Assembly (NCBI GenBank): GCA_036971475.1
Contig: JBAIZL010000005.1
Coordinates: 180,170,386 to 180,234,385, forward strand
Reading direction: 5' to 3'
DNA length: 64,000 nt
Source of the DNA: Prosapia bicincta
Taxonomy: Eukaryota; Arthropoda; Insecta; Hemiptera; Cercopidae
The position numbers were made by a program, and so were the translations under genes. How positions within the stretch are numbered: position 1 is the stretch's first letter; each line of letters opens with the position of its first letter. Below, in pieces: positions 1 to 10,302 of this stretch. Under the pieces are notes generated by a model. That model saw only the letters and a list, made by a program, of their open reading frames with translations. It was not told the DNA's origin and made no database searches.

Positions 1-1212
1 TATCTTTGTCGTACTTCCATCTTTCCATTCTTTTTTAGCTCCTCTACCTCTGCCTATATGCGTATTTATCGCCCCTCTCTCTTTTCTTGCATTTCTATAT
101 CTCCATCCTTTTCTCCCTTCTCTAACTCTACATGTCCATCTCACTATCCCTCTGTGCCCTCTATATCTTTATTACTATGTCTTTTCTATAATTTTGTCTT
201 TTTGTCCCCAGCAGGAGTTATGAGGTCAGACTGGTTTTGAGGGTCATGAAGAAAAGGATTATGTTAATTATTCAAAGAGCGCTCGAATGTGGTGAAATTA
301 AAGACAGTTGCCAAAACACCACAAAGAAGTTAAAAAATAAACAAATCAATACAACCATTTGAAAAATGGAAAATAAAAATTAAAGAGTTATTTACCTAGA
401 TTATGTTACCAACTGAAAACGTTTGCTGATCAAATATGTCTGTTGAAACTGTTCAAACATTAATAAGGCAGTAGCTGGATTAGAACTCATGTTATCAAGA
501 TCTAGATGATTTTTATTATGGCTATCTCTAAAGATTTTTTTTACAATGAAAACATATTGTAACTGTGGCATCTCGTCCTAATAGTAGGTCCCTTCTCATT
601 TGGTCATCGATGTGAATTTAAGCCTTACTTTGTTAATAATTTTCATGTCTCTACCTTTTGTACAAAGCATGTAAGGTAACGTTATCGGGCAACCTTACAC
701 TTCACGTATCACAAGCATATCATTTGTGATGGTATAGGCTTCCCAAGGTTTAAAACTGAAATCTTTTTCGGTTTGCTGTTTATGTTGAAACCAGTGGAAA
801 ATATTAGGGAGGTTATATTTAACGATAGTTTAGGAGTTTTTTTTAGCAGTTGAATTGATTTAGTAGTTTGAGTTGTTTTAAAAAAAAACTATATTTTACA
901 AAATTAAAATCGTCTACTATAAATTTTTTTTGATTGTTTGAAATTGGTATGGCGACAAAACGTTGCCCGACAAACAACAATTAGGTTGCTATGGTGACTG
1001 GTCTCAGTTGCGTCTTCATTGATTGTCGGGGAAATCACTTTTTGTTTCAACCTATATTTGCCTTTCAAAATCTTTATCTCTATATGAAAAAATGAATGTT
1101 TGTGAGCACGTTTGGGCCTCATGCAATACTAAACCACTGATTCAATATCCATGAAACTTTGGGAATATGTTAAGTACATTCCTGTGAACGTTTTTGTCAT
1201 AGAAAGTCTTAA
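1..1212. other. AT-rich intergenic DNA, no gene seen
   Basis: The first ~180 bases are pyrimidine-rich (T/C runs) on the plus strand, which opens a 60-codon frame at 58-240 of low complexity that I do not regard as a gene. The rest is ordinary AT-rich sequence with no long frame, RNA gene or clear repeat. Confidence 0.6.
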
Positions 1213-1252
1213 GGGCGTTGCTAGGGGGCACAGGGGGCACGTGATCCCCCAA
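1213..1252. other. G-run / C-run motif, possible DNA-transposon relic
   Basis: Two GGGGGCAC blocks are followed by a run of C's, so the second block (1233-1250) is a short imperfect palindrome around CACGTG. Similar 'gggggcacgtgccccc' segments occur in degraded hAT-type elements of animals; that comparison is from memory. No transposase frame or terminal repeat is visible nearby, so the assignment is weak. Confidence 0.2.
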
Positions 1253-1530
1253 ACCAATTAGTTTTAGCAGAAAACCTATAAAACGGCGCTCGTTTATTAG
1301 CAAACAGCTTCCCGACGAGATAACAATTTTCTCAACATGTAATTTTTAAGTACCAAAATAGCATAAATTATGATTTTCTATCTTATATCTTGAGACATTT
1401 CATTGAATTCATTCCAAATTTTGGTTGCTAATCAAAACTCCATTCTTCTCACATTAATAGCCGTATGTGGCTTGCTCGCGCGTGGGAAAACCTGATTTAT
1501 TTGTGTACGCACCAGAGACAAAAATATTGT

Positions 1531-3583
1531 AGGCCTATATCCGAGTGCACGTCAGTAAATAACATTCAATCTAGAATTTTTATGGCTACACTTTTCTCGA
1601 TCGACTACTAGGCCTATATCCGAGTGCACGTCAGTAAATAACATTCAATCTAGAATTTTTATGGCTACACTCTTCTCGATCGACTACTAGGCCTATATCC
1701 GAGTGCACGTCAGTAAATAACATTCAATCCAGAATTTGTATTGCTACACTTTTCTCGATCGACTACTAGGCCTATATCCGAGTGCACGTCAGTAAATAAC
1801 ATTCAATCTAGAATTTTTATGGCTACACTTTTCTCGATCGACTACTAGGCCTATATCCGAGTGCACGTCAGTAAATAACAATCAATCTAGAATTTGTATT
1901 GCTACACTTTTCTCGATCGACTACTAGGCCTATATCCGAGTGCACGTCAGTAAATAACATTCAATCTAGAATTTGTATTGCTACACTTTTCTCGATCGAC
2001 TACTAGGCCTATAAGCTAGTATACCCTATAAAAGTACTAAGAGAAAGAAGCAATTGATTGGTTTTAAATGCCGAGAACTATCTATATCCGAGTGCACGTC
2101 AGTAAATAACATTCAATCACGAATTTGTATTGCTACACTTTTCTCGATCGACTACTAGGCCTATATCCGAGTGCACGTCAGTAAATAACATTCAATCTAG
2201 AATTTGTATTGCTACACTTTTCTCGATCGACTACTAGGCCTATATCCGAGTGCACGTCAGTAAATAACATTCAATCTAGAATTTGTATTGCTACACTTTT
2301 CTCGATCGACTACTAGGCATATATCCCAGTGCACGTCAGTAAATAACATTCAAATCTATAATTTTTATGGCTACACTCTTCTCGATCGACTACTAGGCCT
2401 ATATCCGAGTGCACGTCAGTAAATAACATTCAATCTAGAATTTGTATTGCTACACTTTTCTCGATCGACTACTAGGCCTATATCCGAGTGCACGTCAGTA
2501 AATAACATTCAATTCAGAATTTGTATTGCTACACTTTTCTCGATCGACTACTAGGCCTATATCCGAGTGCACGTCAGTAAATAACATTCAATTCAGAATT
2601 TGTATTGCTACACTTTTCTCGATCGACTACTAGGCCTATATCCGAGTGCACGTCAGTAAATAACAATCAATCTAGAATTTGTATTGCTACACTTTTCTCG
2701 ATCGACTACTAGGCCTATATCCGAGTGCACGTCAGTAAATAACATTCAATCTAGAATTTGTATTGCTACACTTTTCTCGATCGACTACTAGGCCTATAAG
2801 CTTGTATACCCTATAAAAGTACTAAGAGAAAGAAGCAATTGATTGGTTTTAAATGCCGAGAACTATCTATATCCGAGTGCACGTCAGTAAATAACATTCA
2901 ATCCCGAATTTGTATTGCTACACTTTTCTCGATCGACTACTAGGCCTATATCCGAGTGCACGTCAGTAAATAACATTCAATCTAGAATTTGTATTGCTAC
3001 ACTTTTCTCGATCGACTACTAGGCCTATATCCGAGTGCACGTCAGTAAATAACATTCAATCCAGAATTTGTATTGCTACACTTTTCTCGATCGACTACTA
3101 GGCCTATATCCGAGTGCACGTCAGTAAATAACATTCAATCTAGAATTTGTATTGCTACACTTTTCTCGATCGACTACTATGCCTATGTCCGAGTGCACGT
3201 CAGTAAATAACATTCAATCTAGAATTTTTATGGCTACACTTTTCTCGATCGACTACTAGGCCTATATCCGAGTGCACGTCAGTAAATAACATTCAATCTA
3301 GAATTTTTATGGCTACACTTTTCTCGATCGACTACTAGGCCTATATCCGAGTGCATGTCAGTAAATAACATTCAATCTAGAATTTGTATTGCTACACATT
3401 TCTCGATCGACTACTAGGCCTATATCCGAGTGCACGTCAGTAAATAACATTCAATCTAGAATTTTTATGACTACACTTTTCTCGATCGACTACTAGGCCT
3501 ATATCCGAGTGCACGTCAGTAAATATCATTCAATCTAGAATTTTTATGGCTACACTTTTCTCGATCGACTACTAGGCCTATAA
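1531..3583. repeat. 79-bp satellite array, about 24 copies
   Basis: A 79-bp unit beginning AGGCCTATATCCGAGTGCAC is repeated head to tail about 24 times with few substitutions. Two monomer variants alternate, differing at GAATTTTTATGGC versus GAATTTGTATTGC. The array is interrupted twice by the same 73-bp non-monomer insert (2010-2082 and 2795-2867). The two inserts lie exactly 785 bp apart, which equals nine monomers, one extra base and the insert. This is therefore a higher-order repeat rather than a simple array. No coding potential is seen. Confidence 0.95.
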
Positions 3584-3634
3584 GTTCAGTTATTATTACG
3601 TTAATAAAAAACTAAATTAAGTTAACCTAATGTC

Positions 3635-3687
3635 AACCGCCACTCATTTACTTTTAGGCGGTACGATATTCGCCCGGTTTAGCTAGT
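3635..3687 (+). mobile_element. possible Helitron-like 3' terminus
   Basis: Just after the 79-bp array a short hairpin (GGCG at 3657-3660, CGCC at 3671-3674) is followed eight bases later by CTAG and then T at 3683-3687. A competing stem pairs ACCGCC (3635-3640) with GGCGGT (3657-3662). Helitrons typically end in a short GC-rich hairpin ~10 bp before CTRR and insert before a T, and often carry internal tandem repeats. No 5' TC end or Rep/helicase frame was found, so any element would be non-autonomous. Confidence 0.3.
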
Positions 3688-4950
3688 ATTTAATAATACG
3701 ATATATAAGCTGTGCATATCTTATATAGTACGTTATATTATATATTTACATTCATTTTTTGTTAAGTAAGTCGTAAAAATATCGTCGAGTATCATAAGCA
3801 ACAAAGTCCACGGGAGAAGATGATTTAATTAGTGCTACACAATTTTAATTTATTCACCGAATTTCAACTAACGTAAGGAAAAAGATTAATAATTGTAATT
3901 AGAGGAAATTCCGCATCGTAAAAAAAATGCTATCACTTGATATTTATTTATGTAAGCCTAAAGGCTATTGCGGAGTGAAATTATAAACAGTAAAGATATT
4001 CCGGATATAAATCGGAATAAAACATTTTCATCTTTAATTAACAACGGACTTGGGCCTTGAAGAACAATCATATTATTAGATATAAGTAAAATGACTACTA
4101 ATAAACTGATAATTCTATCTTCGTATAACCTATTTATGTAGGAATTGGATCGGTAATATTAATTTAAGATAAAACTTGCAACAGAGACTCACAACTCTAA
4201 TTTATTATTAAATTGTAAACTACTAAATTATTAGAATTAATTAAATCTAGATTAATTTTGTATTTATTATATTTTTTGTATTATTGTTGGGGTAGAAATT
4301 ATAAATTTTAATAATTTAATTATTACAATAACAATCATAATTTTTATAAATTATTATAAATGTTGGTATTACAAAATTCGTTACAAAACACACACACAGA
4401 CACGGTATAATACCATACTGTGAGTTACAGCTGTATCGGTGTATCAGCTGTGCGCACGCGCAACAGATGTAAAGTAACATAAAATAAACCAATAACAGTT
4501 CTTTGTATCGGAAATCTTTTACCATTCGGTTCTATTTGAGATGGACTCATTTACTGCATAAATAGACTCCCCGTAGTGACACTAGCGCCGCGTGTGGTAA
4601 CAGACAACAACTAAAACGTACACACGTCTCTCGAAAAAATACACTATAAAACGCAAACAAACACGATACCCAGCTGGGCGCCAAATTATAATAACATGCA
4701 TTTCCGATTGCGTAGATGCCGGGCCTTTGAGACTTTGTTGTTTTTTTTTTTTTGTTTGCCTCCGCCCCCGGCACTCGGATAATTGACCCGTTGTCCAATT
4801 TGGACACACACCCTTGTGTAAGGGATAATCCGTCGCACTCGACCCCATTCATAAGGGTTGATAGTTTGTTAAGGAAGGGTTGTAATGATAGCAACTTGGA
4901 AGTAACTTTGTTATGTTTTAAGGTCCTTATTTGGTTTGCTCAACAGTGAT
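3688..4950. other. AT-rich intergenic DNA with a small GC-richer patch
   Basis: Very AT-rich to about 4500. From about 4570 to 4830 the composition is less biased and the minus strand carries an A-run (plus-strand T-run at 4740-4754), which could be a retroposed relic. I see no promoter boxes or target-site duplication to prove it. The overlapping frames on both strands here look incidental. Confidence 0.5.
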
Positions 4951-5205
4951 TATTATTCAAGGAGTAATGAAGTCTGAAAAAGGATTATTCAAGTAGTGAT
5001 GAGAAGTAAAACAAGGATTATTGAAGTAATAATGAGAAGTAAGAAAAAGGATTATTCAAGCAGTAATGAGGAGTAAGAAAAAGGATTATTCAAGTAGACA
5101 GGAGGAGTTAAAAAAGATTTTTTCAAGTAGTCATGTTGAGTAAAAAAGCAATTATTCAAGTGGTAATGAGGAGTAAAAAAGGATTACTCAAGTATTATTT
5201 TGAAC
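4951..5205. repeat. ~36-bp degenerate tandem repeat, about 7-8 copies
   Basis: Units of the form GGATTATTCAAGTAGTAATG followed by GAGGAGTAAAAAA recur with indels and substitutions. Divergence between copies is high, suggesting an old array. Confidence 0.85.
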
Positions 5206-5269
5206 TACATAGGTCTGTATCTATTTACAGAAAAACTCCGTTATTTTGCATAAACCTTTTGATATCCTC

Positions 5270-6036
5270 TCAACAGTGAAGTTTCCTTAAGGTTAGTTAC
5301 TGATTTTAATGGCTTCCCAACTTATGGTCTCCTTATGGTTAGCTGCTGGTGTTAATGGTTTCAACACTGAGGTCTCCTTATGGGTAGTTGCTGATTTTAA
5401 TGGCTTCCCAACTTATGGTCTCCTTATGGTTAGCTGCTGGTGTTAATGGTTTCAACACTGAGGTCTCCTTATGGGTAGTTGCTGATTTTAACGGTTTCAT
5501 AACTTATAGTCTCCTTATGGACGATTGCTGGTGATAATTATTTAGCAACTTAGGGTCTGCTCTTGGGTATTCCGGTCTCAATGGTTTCCTGCCTTATGGT
5601 CTTCTTATTTATAGTCACTAGTCTTGATACTTTCCTAACTTACTGTCTCCTTGTTATTAGTTTTTAGTATTAACTGTTTCTCCTAGAGGTCCTTATAATT
5701 AGATGCTGGTGTTAATGGTTTCCCAAATTATGGTTACCTGCTCGTCTTGATGTTTTTCAACAGGTCTCTTAATGGTTAGTTGCTGATATCAATGGTTTCT
5801 CAGCCTATGATCAGCTTATTTTTAGTTGCTAGTCTTGATATTTTCCCAACTTACGGTCTCCTAATGGTTAGCGGCTGGTCTTAATGATTTCCCAAATTAT
5901 GGTTAGCTGCTGGTTTGGATGGTTTTTCACTCTGAGGCCTCCTAATGGTTAGTTTCTGGTATTAACTAATGGTTTCCCAACTTATGGTCTCCTAATGGTT
6001 AGCGGTTGGTCTTACTGGTTTCGGTACTGAGGTCTG
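5270..6036. repeat. ~45-bp degenerate tandem repeat, about 17 copies
   Basis: The unit contains GGTCTCCTTATGGTTAG, CTGCTGGTGTTAATGG and TTTCCCAACTTAT in that order. Early copies alternate two types (GATTTTAATGGCTTCCCAACTT and the GTGTTAATGGTTTCAACACT type), giving a ~90-bp dimer. Copies decay towards the right end. Confidence 0.9.
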
Positions 6037-6929
6037 CTAGTAACTAAGTTCAAGTTAAACTCTACAGTGTCCATTATAAAATTATAACGCATGAAATTAT
6101 TAAGATATGTTTTTTCAGAATAGAATTATTTTGTTTTAACACAAGTAACTTAGTAACTTTAAAATTTTGTAAAAGTAAAACAGAAGAAAATGTATTCCAC
6201 TAAAAACAAAAAAGTTAAAAAAAATTATATTTGTTTTCTAATTTTTTAACGATTTGTGCAGTTCTCTTACTTACTCACCAACTAAGGATTTGAACTGTAA
6301 ATACATTTAAATATAAATAAATATCAATTCTGGTGGAATACGTACACAATTTGAAAGTAAAATGATCAGGTATATAAGTACGAATAGTTTTAAAATTGAA
6401 TAATGTGAATTTAAAAATCTACAATGACAACAATAAACAATGCCTTGTTTATCAAGGTTCTGTGAATTATTACGATTTCTATCCACCGTAAGAAGGTGCA
6501 ATATAGGCCTACGTTTAAGGAAATTATTGAAGATTTTTGACATTCATCAAATTAAACGCATTCAATGTTGAATTATTTTGTATTACATCAATGTAATTTT
6601 AAACTTTGGTAGTGATATTTTAATAGCAGAAATATATTTCACTAAGACAAAAATGACCAAGGAAAATCATATTTCGTAACGATACCTAACCGACTATTTT
6701 ATTGACTAAAGCTATAACTGGAAGTTATCGAAATAATGAATATTCACACTTCCAACGTGCGATTTACTCACTTCGCCCCCACACACAGCCAGTTTTTTAC
6801 TTTTCAGTTGATGATTTGTTTTTTTTTTTAACGAGATGTAAAATAATAAAAACTTGTTCTCCAGGACTCAGCCGCTATCATAGCCTGTTACAATACACAA
6901 TACTCCAAAGAGCATAATATAAAATTATA
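6037..6929. other. AT-rich intergenic DNA, no gene seen
   Basis: Short open frames at 6307-6543 (minus) and 6702-6917 (plus) show no recognisable motif. I see no repeat or RNA gene. Confidence 0.5.
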
Positions 6930-7371
6930 CAGGGGGCAACAAACACATGAAACACAGGGGAGGAATAAAGGGGGGTGATTTAATTTTAAATTTTAGTAAC
7001 ACATGCAGCTTCAACGTTGCAGTGTCTTTTGGTCTCAAAATGATCTCTGTCTTAAAACATTCTCTACATTTTCCAAAACATAACAGTGTTTTCCAGTCAG
7101 TCCTAACCGCTCTGAGCTGCTCCCAGGCAGTTTCATTACTCTCACGTTGCCGACACCTCTTGTAAAATAGTGAAGTGTCCTTTATTAGTTTAAAACCTCG
7201 TGTCTAAATACCCAAAACCTGTGCTCGTATCGTTCTGTCAACGGCAAAGATTCCTCTCCGTCCATATCTCATGAAAAGTCTTAACGATACAATTATTTCT
7301 TGCATCGTGTTTTTCGACAGAGGTGTGTTTAGTGACTCTTTTGGGCTTTTGCTTTCTGGTAGGAGCCATTT
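6911..7371 (-). pseudogene. candidate decayed exon or TE gene fragment, unrecognised
   Basis: On the minus strand a polypyrimidine tract ending TTTGTTTCAG (just right of 7371) is followed by about 150 codons in one frame with a single internal TAG. The frame ends at a TAA near 6911. The predicted peptide is not low-complexity: it contains a basic stretch (RRGIFAVDRTIRAQ), a W-rich helix-like segment (TAWEQLRAVRTDW) and a CxxC-like FGKCRECF. In this AT-rich DNA such a long nearly open frame is unusual. I do not recognise the family. It could be a broken host exon or part of the enclosing putative transposon. Confidence 0.25.
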
Positions 7372-7723
7372 CTGAAACAAATTAAAAAATGTGAAGGTTA
7401 TTAAGTTCTGTCCATTTAAAATGCGTCAGTTAAGTTGGTTAAGTTGATGGCAGATCCATCAAGTCATTGAAGAGCTCTCTGGTTAGAAAATGTGATTATT
7501 ATTTCCTGCCTGCACGAAAAGGTATAAATGACGGTGCAGGACGTTTTCAGAAACAAGTAAAAAAATTGAATTTTGAATAAAAATACATTTTTACACTCTT
7601 GAACAACATGAAATTCACTAACATGCTCCAATAACCTATCTAAATAATATGTTTGAAAATATATTAAATGAACAAACCCGGTAAAAATCACACAAACCCA
7701 TTGACCACATTATTGAACACCTG
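6930..7723. mobile_element. possible ~0.8-kb non-autonomous DNA element
   Basis: The left edge reads CAGGGGGCAAC after TATA (6926-6929). The right edge, read inward on the minus strand, is CAGGTGTTCAA, with TATA just outside it (7724-7727). The short inverted ends are imperfect (CAGG-G--CAA) and TATA flanks could be chance in AT-rich DNA. The interior holds a minus-strand open frame described separately. Confidence 0.25.
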
Positions 7724-7737
7724 TATAATACCGATGC
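7723..7737. repeat. target-site duplication, left copy
   Basis: The 15-mer GTATAATACCGATGC is repeated exactly at 11981-11995, bracketing the non-LTR retrotransposon. If the element starts at G7736 rather than C7738 the duplication is 13 bp; the run of six C's makes the edge ambiguous. Confidence 0.9.
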
Positions 7738-7831
7738 CCCCCTCGTGGACACTCACCTTGACGCGGTGTGGGGGCTTAAACTTGGAATTCCATTAGCTTA
7801 AGCAAACCCAAGTGAACTAAGAGGTGTCCAC
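7736..7831 (+). ncRNA. HDV-like self-cleaving ribozyme at retrotransposon 5' end
   Basis: The sequence folds as the nested double pseudoknot of HDV-like ribozymes. P1 pairs the C-run (7737-7742) with GGGGG (7770-7774); G7736-C7775 may extend it. P2 is a perfect 8 bp: GTGGACAC (7745-7752) with GTGTCCAC (7824-7831). P3 is CACC (7754-7757) with GGTG (7765-7768), closing the 7-nt loop TTGACGC. P4 is ACTTGG (7780-7785) with CCAAGT (7808-7813). J4/2 is GAACTAAGAG (7814-7823), whose CTAAG places the expected catalytic cytosine at C7817. The order of strands and the position at the element's very 5' end match the ribozymes known in R2, RTE and trypanosomatid ingi/L1Tc (Pr77) elements. Their role is to release the transcript's 5' end from upstream RNA. 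Activity is not shown. Confidence 0.82.
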
Positions 7832-7884
7832 AGAAGCTGCATAAGACCACTGCAGCCCCCTAATACATACACAAATATGGCAGA

Positions 7885-10302
7885 ATGAATCAGAGAGTAA
7901 AACATTCCGGAGTATTAGTCCCCCAATCGGATCTCCGGATGGGGACTACTTTCTGTTATAAAAAGCAAAGAAATAATCATCCTGATCGTCTTAAAGTAAA
8001 CATCTGGAATATCAAGGACGAGCACATTGAATGTGTAAGAGAATTATATGGAATAGATAGAAATATTATTATGAGAAATCGAGGAGTGGGAAAAAACAAA
8101 AGAATCGAATTATGGTGTCATAGCAGAAAGCAGGCAGTAGAAATGCATATCCAAATGAAGAAAAAGTCAAAAGATGAGAAGATGAAACAACATATATCAT
8201 TGGGTACAAACTTTAAGGAACGTGAGAGAAAAACAAAAGACCTGCATAATTCACACATTAAATATCAATCTCAGAAATTTTTGCACTGGAATGCCCGCTC
8301 CTTGATGAATAAAATAGAAGAGTTGAAACAAGAATTGGATTTGAGTAATGCTAAGGTTATATGTGTTCAAGAGGCATGGTTGCCTGTAGACGAAAAGCGG
8401 CACCCTCGTTTCAAGAATTTTAATATTTTTAACAATTCACGAGCAAATGGCAGAGGTGGTGGTGTCATAACTTTGATACATACATCTATAGTTGTTAGAA
8501 GTCATCAAACTATCACCACCACAAATATGGAAGCACTTAGCTGTGACATAACTATTAACCAAGATATTAATATAAGAGTAGTCAACGTATATATTCCTAA
8601 TCAATTAGTAACTGATGAGGAACTTCAAAAATTACTGATTTTAGATAAATGTCTCCTTATCATGGGTGATTTTAATGCTAGACATGGCTCTTGGAATAAA
8701 GGAAATGACAACAGGAATGGCCTAATAGTTTACGAATGGATTGTGAACTCCAATTTGGTACTTATAAATAAAAACAAGGAACCAACATACCAGTCACCAA
8801 GTACAGGATCATTGAGTACATTGGACCTTACCCTGTCTTCTCCAGATCTGTTAGACATAATCAGTAATTGGTATGTGGGTAAAGATCTAATTAGTGACCA
8901 CTTCCCAGTATATTTTAATATCGACAGTAAAGAGGGAAATGTTAATGCACATAGAATTATTACTACGCAACATAAAATAAAAGATGCAAATTGGCCCCTA
9001 TTTAGACATCTTACTAATAACACAGTAAACTGCACAGAAAGTAATACAGAAAACATTGTACAGAAACTAATGATTGCTTCCTCGGAAAGTATCCCTAGCA
9101 TTAAGGTAAATAAAAATAAACAAAAGCCTAGTAACATTTGGTGGAATAAGAGAATATCCCTCCTTAGATTAGAAAGACAAAAAGCCAGAAAAATGTGGAA
9201 GAAATTTAGAACACCCGAAAATAGAAGCAAATACAACCAGGCATCGGCTAAATGTAAGAGAGCTATAAAAGAGGCTAAAAGGACCTCTTGGCATGACTTC
9301 ATAGGTAGCATCAACTCAAACACACCTTGCTCAGCTGTATGGAAAAGATTTAAAGCAATTCAGGGAAAACCTGATAATAAAATCTATCAGATCACAAATC
9401 CGGATGAGATCATAACTACTAATGATAATGACATTGCTAATGTATTCAACAAATTATATGTCAAAAAGTCAGGTATTGAGGAAAATTGGCCGACTCATCT
9501 GAAGAATGAGAAAAAGAGCTTTCTTACAACTTTGAATGAAGCAATTTCCCAAACAGATATCTGTGATAAACCTTTCACAGAAACTGAAATGAAGGCTGCA
9601 GTAGCACAATTGAAGTCATCTACGCCAGGAGAAGATAACATTCATAATTTAATGTTACAGCATTGTTCTGAGTCATTTATGGAAGAAATAAGATGCAATT
9701 TTACACAAATCTGGGAGACAGGTAACATACCACAAAAATGGAAACAGGCTATAATTATTCCACTTGTAAAACCAGGAAAATCTCCTGAACTTGCTTCTTC
9801 TTACAGGCCTATAGCCTTGACATCATGTCTCGGTAAACTTTTGGAGAGACTAGTTAATAACCGCTTAACTTGGAGGCTTGAAAATTATAATCTGCTGGGT
9901 TCATGTCTTTTCGGGTTCAGACCTAAACGAAGCACCTGTGATGCTTTACTAAACTTTACAGAAAGTATATATACCGGATTCTCAAACAAAATGTGTACAT
10001 CAGCGGTGTTCATCGATTTCGAAGCAGCCTTTGATAAGGTCTCACGCATATCTATTATTTCGCAGTGTATGGAAATCGGTTTAAAAGGGAGGATATTGAA
10101 ATACATTGTAGACTTCCTTAAGGATAGGAAAATTAAAACTAAGATCAATGATACCTACTCTGAAGAAGAATGTACTCTAAACGGAATACCACAGGGGTCA
10201 GTCATTAGTCCTACTCTTTTTAACATAATGATGCAAAATTTAGGGAATATAGACCTTCCAGGCATCGGCATGGCTATTTTTGCAAATGATATCAATATCT
10301 GA
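7885..10302 (+). pseudogene. retrotransposon polyprotein, 5' part: endonuclease and RT
   Basis: 805 codons. Residues 1-130 are basic and unrecognised. Residues 130-345 are an endonuclease/exonuclease/phosphatase-fold domain with intact motifs: N136 (HWNARS), E163 (VQEAW), D262/N264 (GDFNA) and D338-H339 (SDH). Residues ~565-805 are reverse transcriptase: SSYRPIALTS, GFRPKRST, block A with D711 (FIDFEAAFD) and block B GIPQGS at 767-772. Block C reads FAND at 799-802, where the family has FADD, so the first catalytic aspartate is asparagine. A TGA follows three codons later, at a place where relatives usually have tryptophan. Both lesions are single G-to-A changes. The start ATG at 7885 overlaps the TGA of a 3-codon upstream frame (ATG at 7877). 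An antisense 197-codon frame here is a shadow. Confidence 0.9.

Noticed and set aside
4547..4894. 115- and 88-codon minus-strand frames
   Set aside because: Two overlapping frames compete, both crossing an A-run that encodes poly-Lys. No motif was recognised.
8730..9323. 197-codon antisense frame
   Set aside because: Lies opposite the endonuclease-RT linker of the retrotransposon. It is explained as a shadow of the sense frame.
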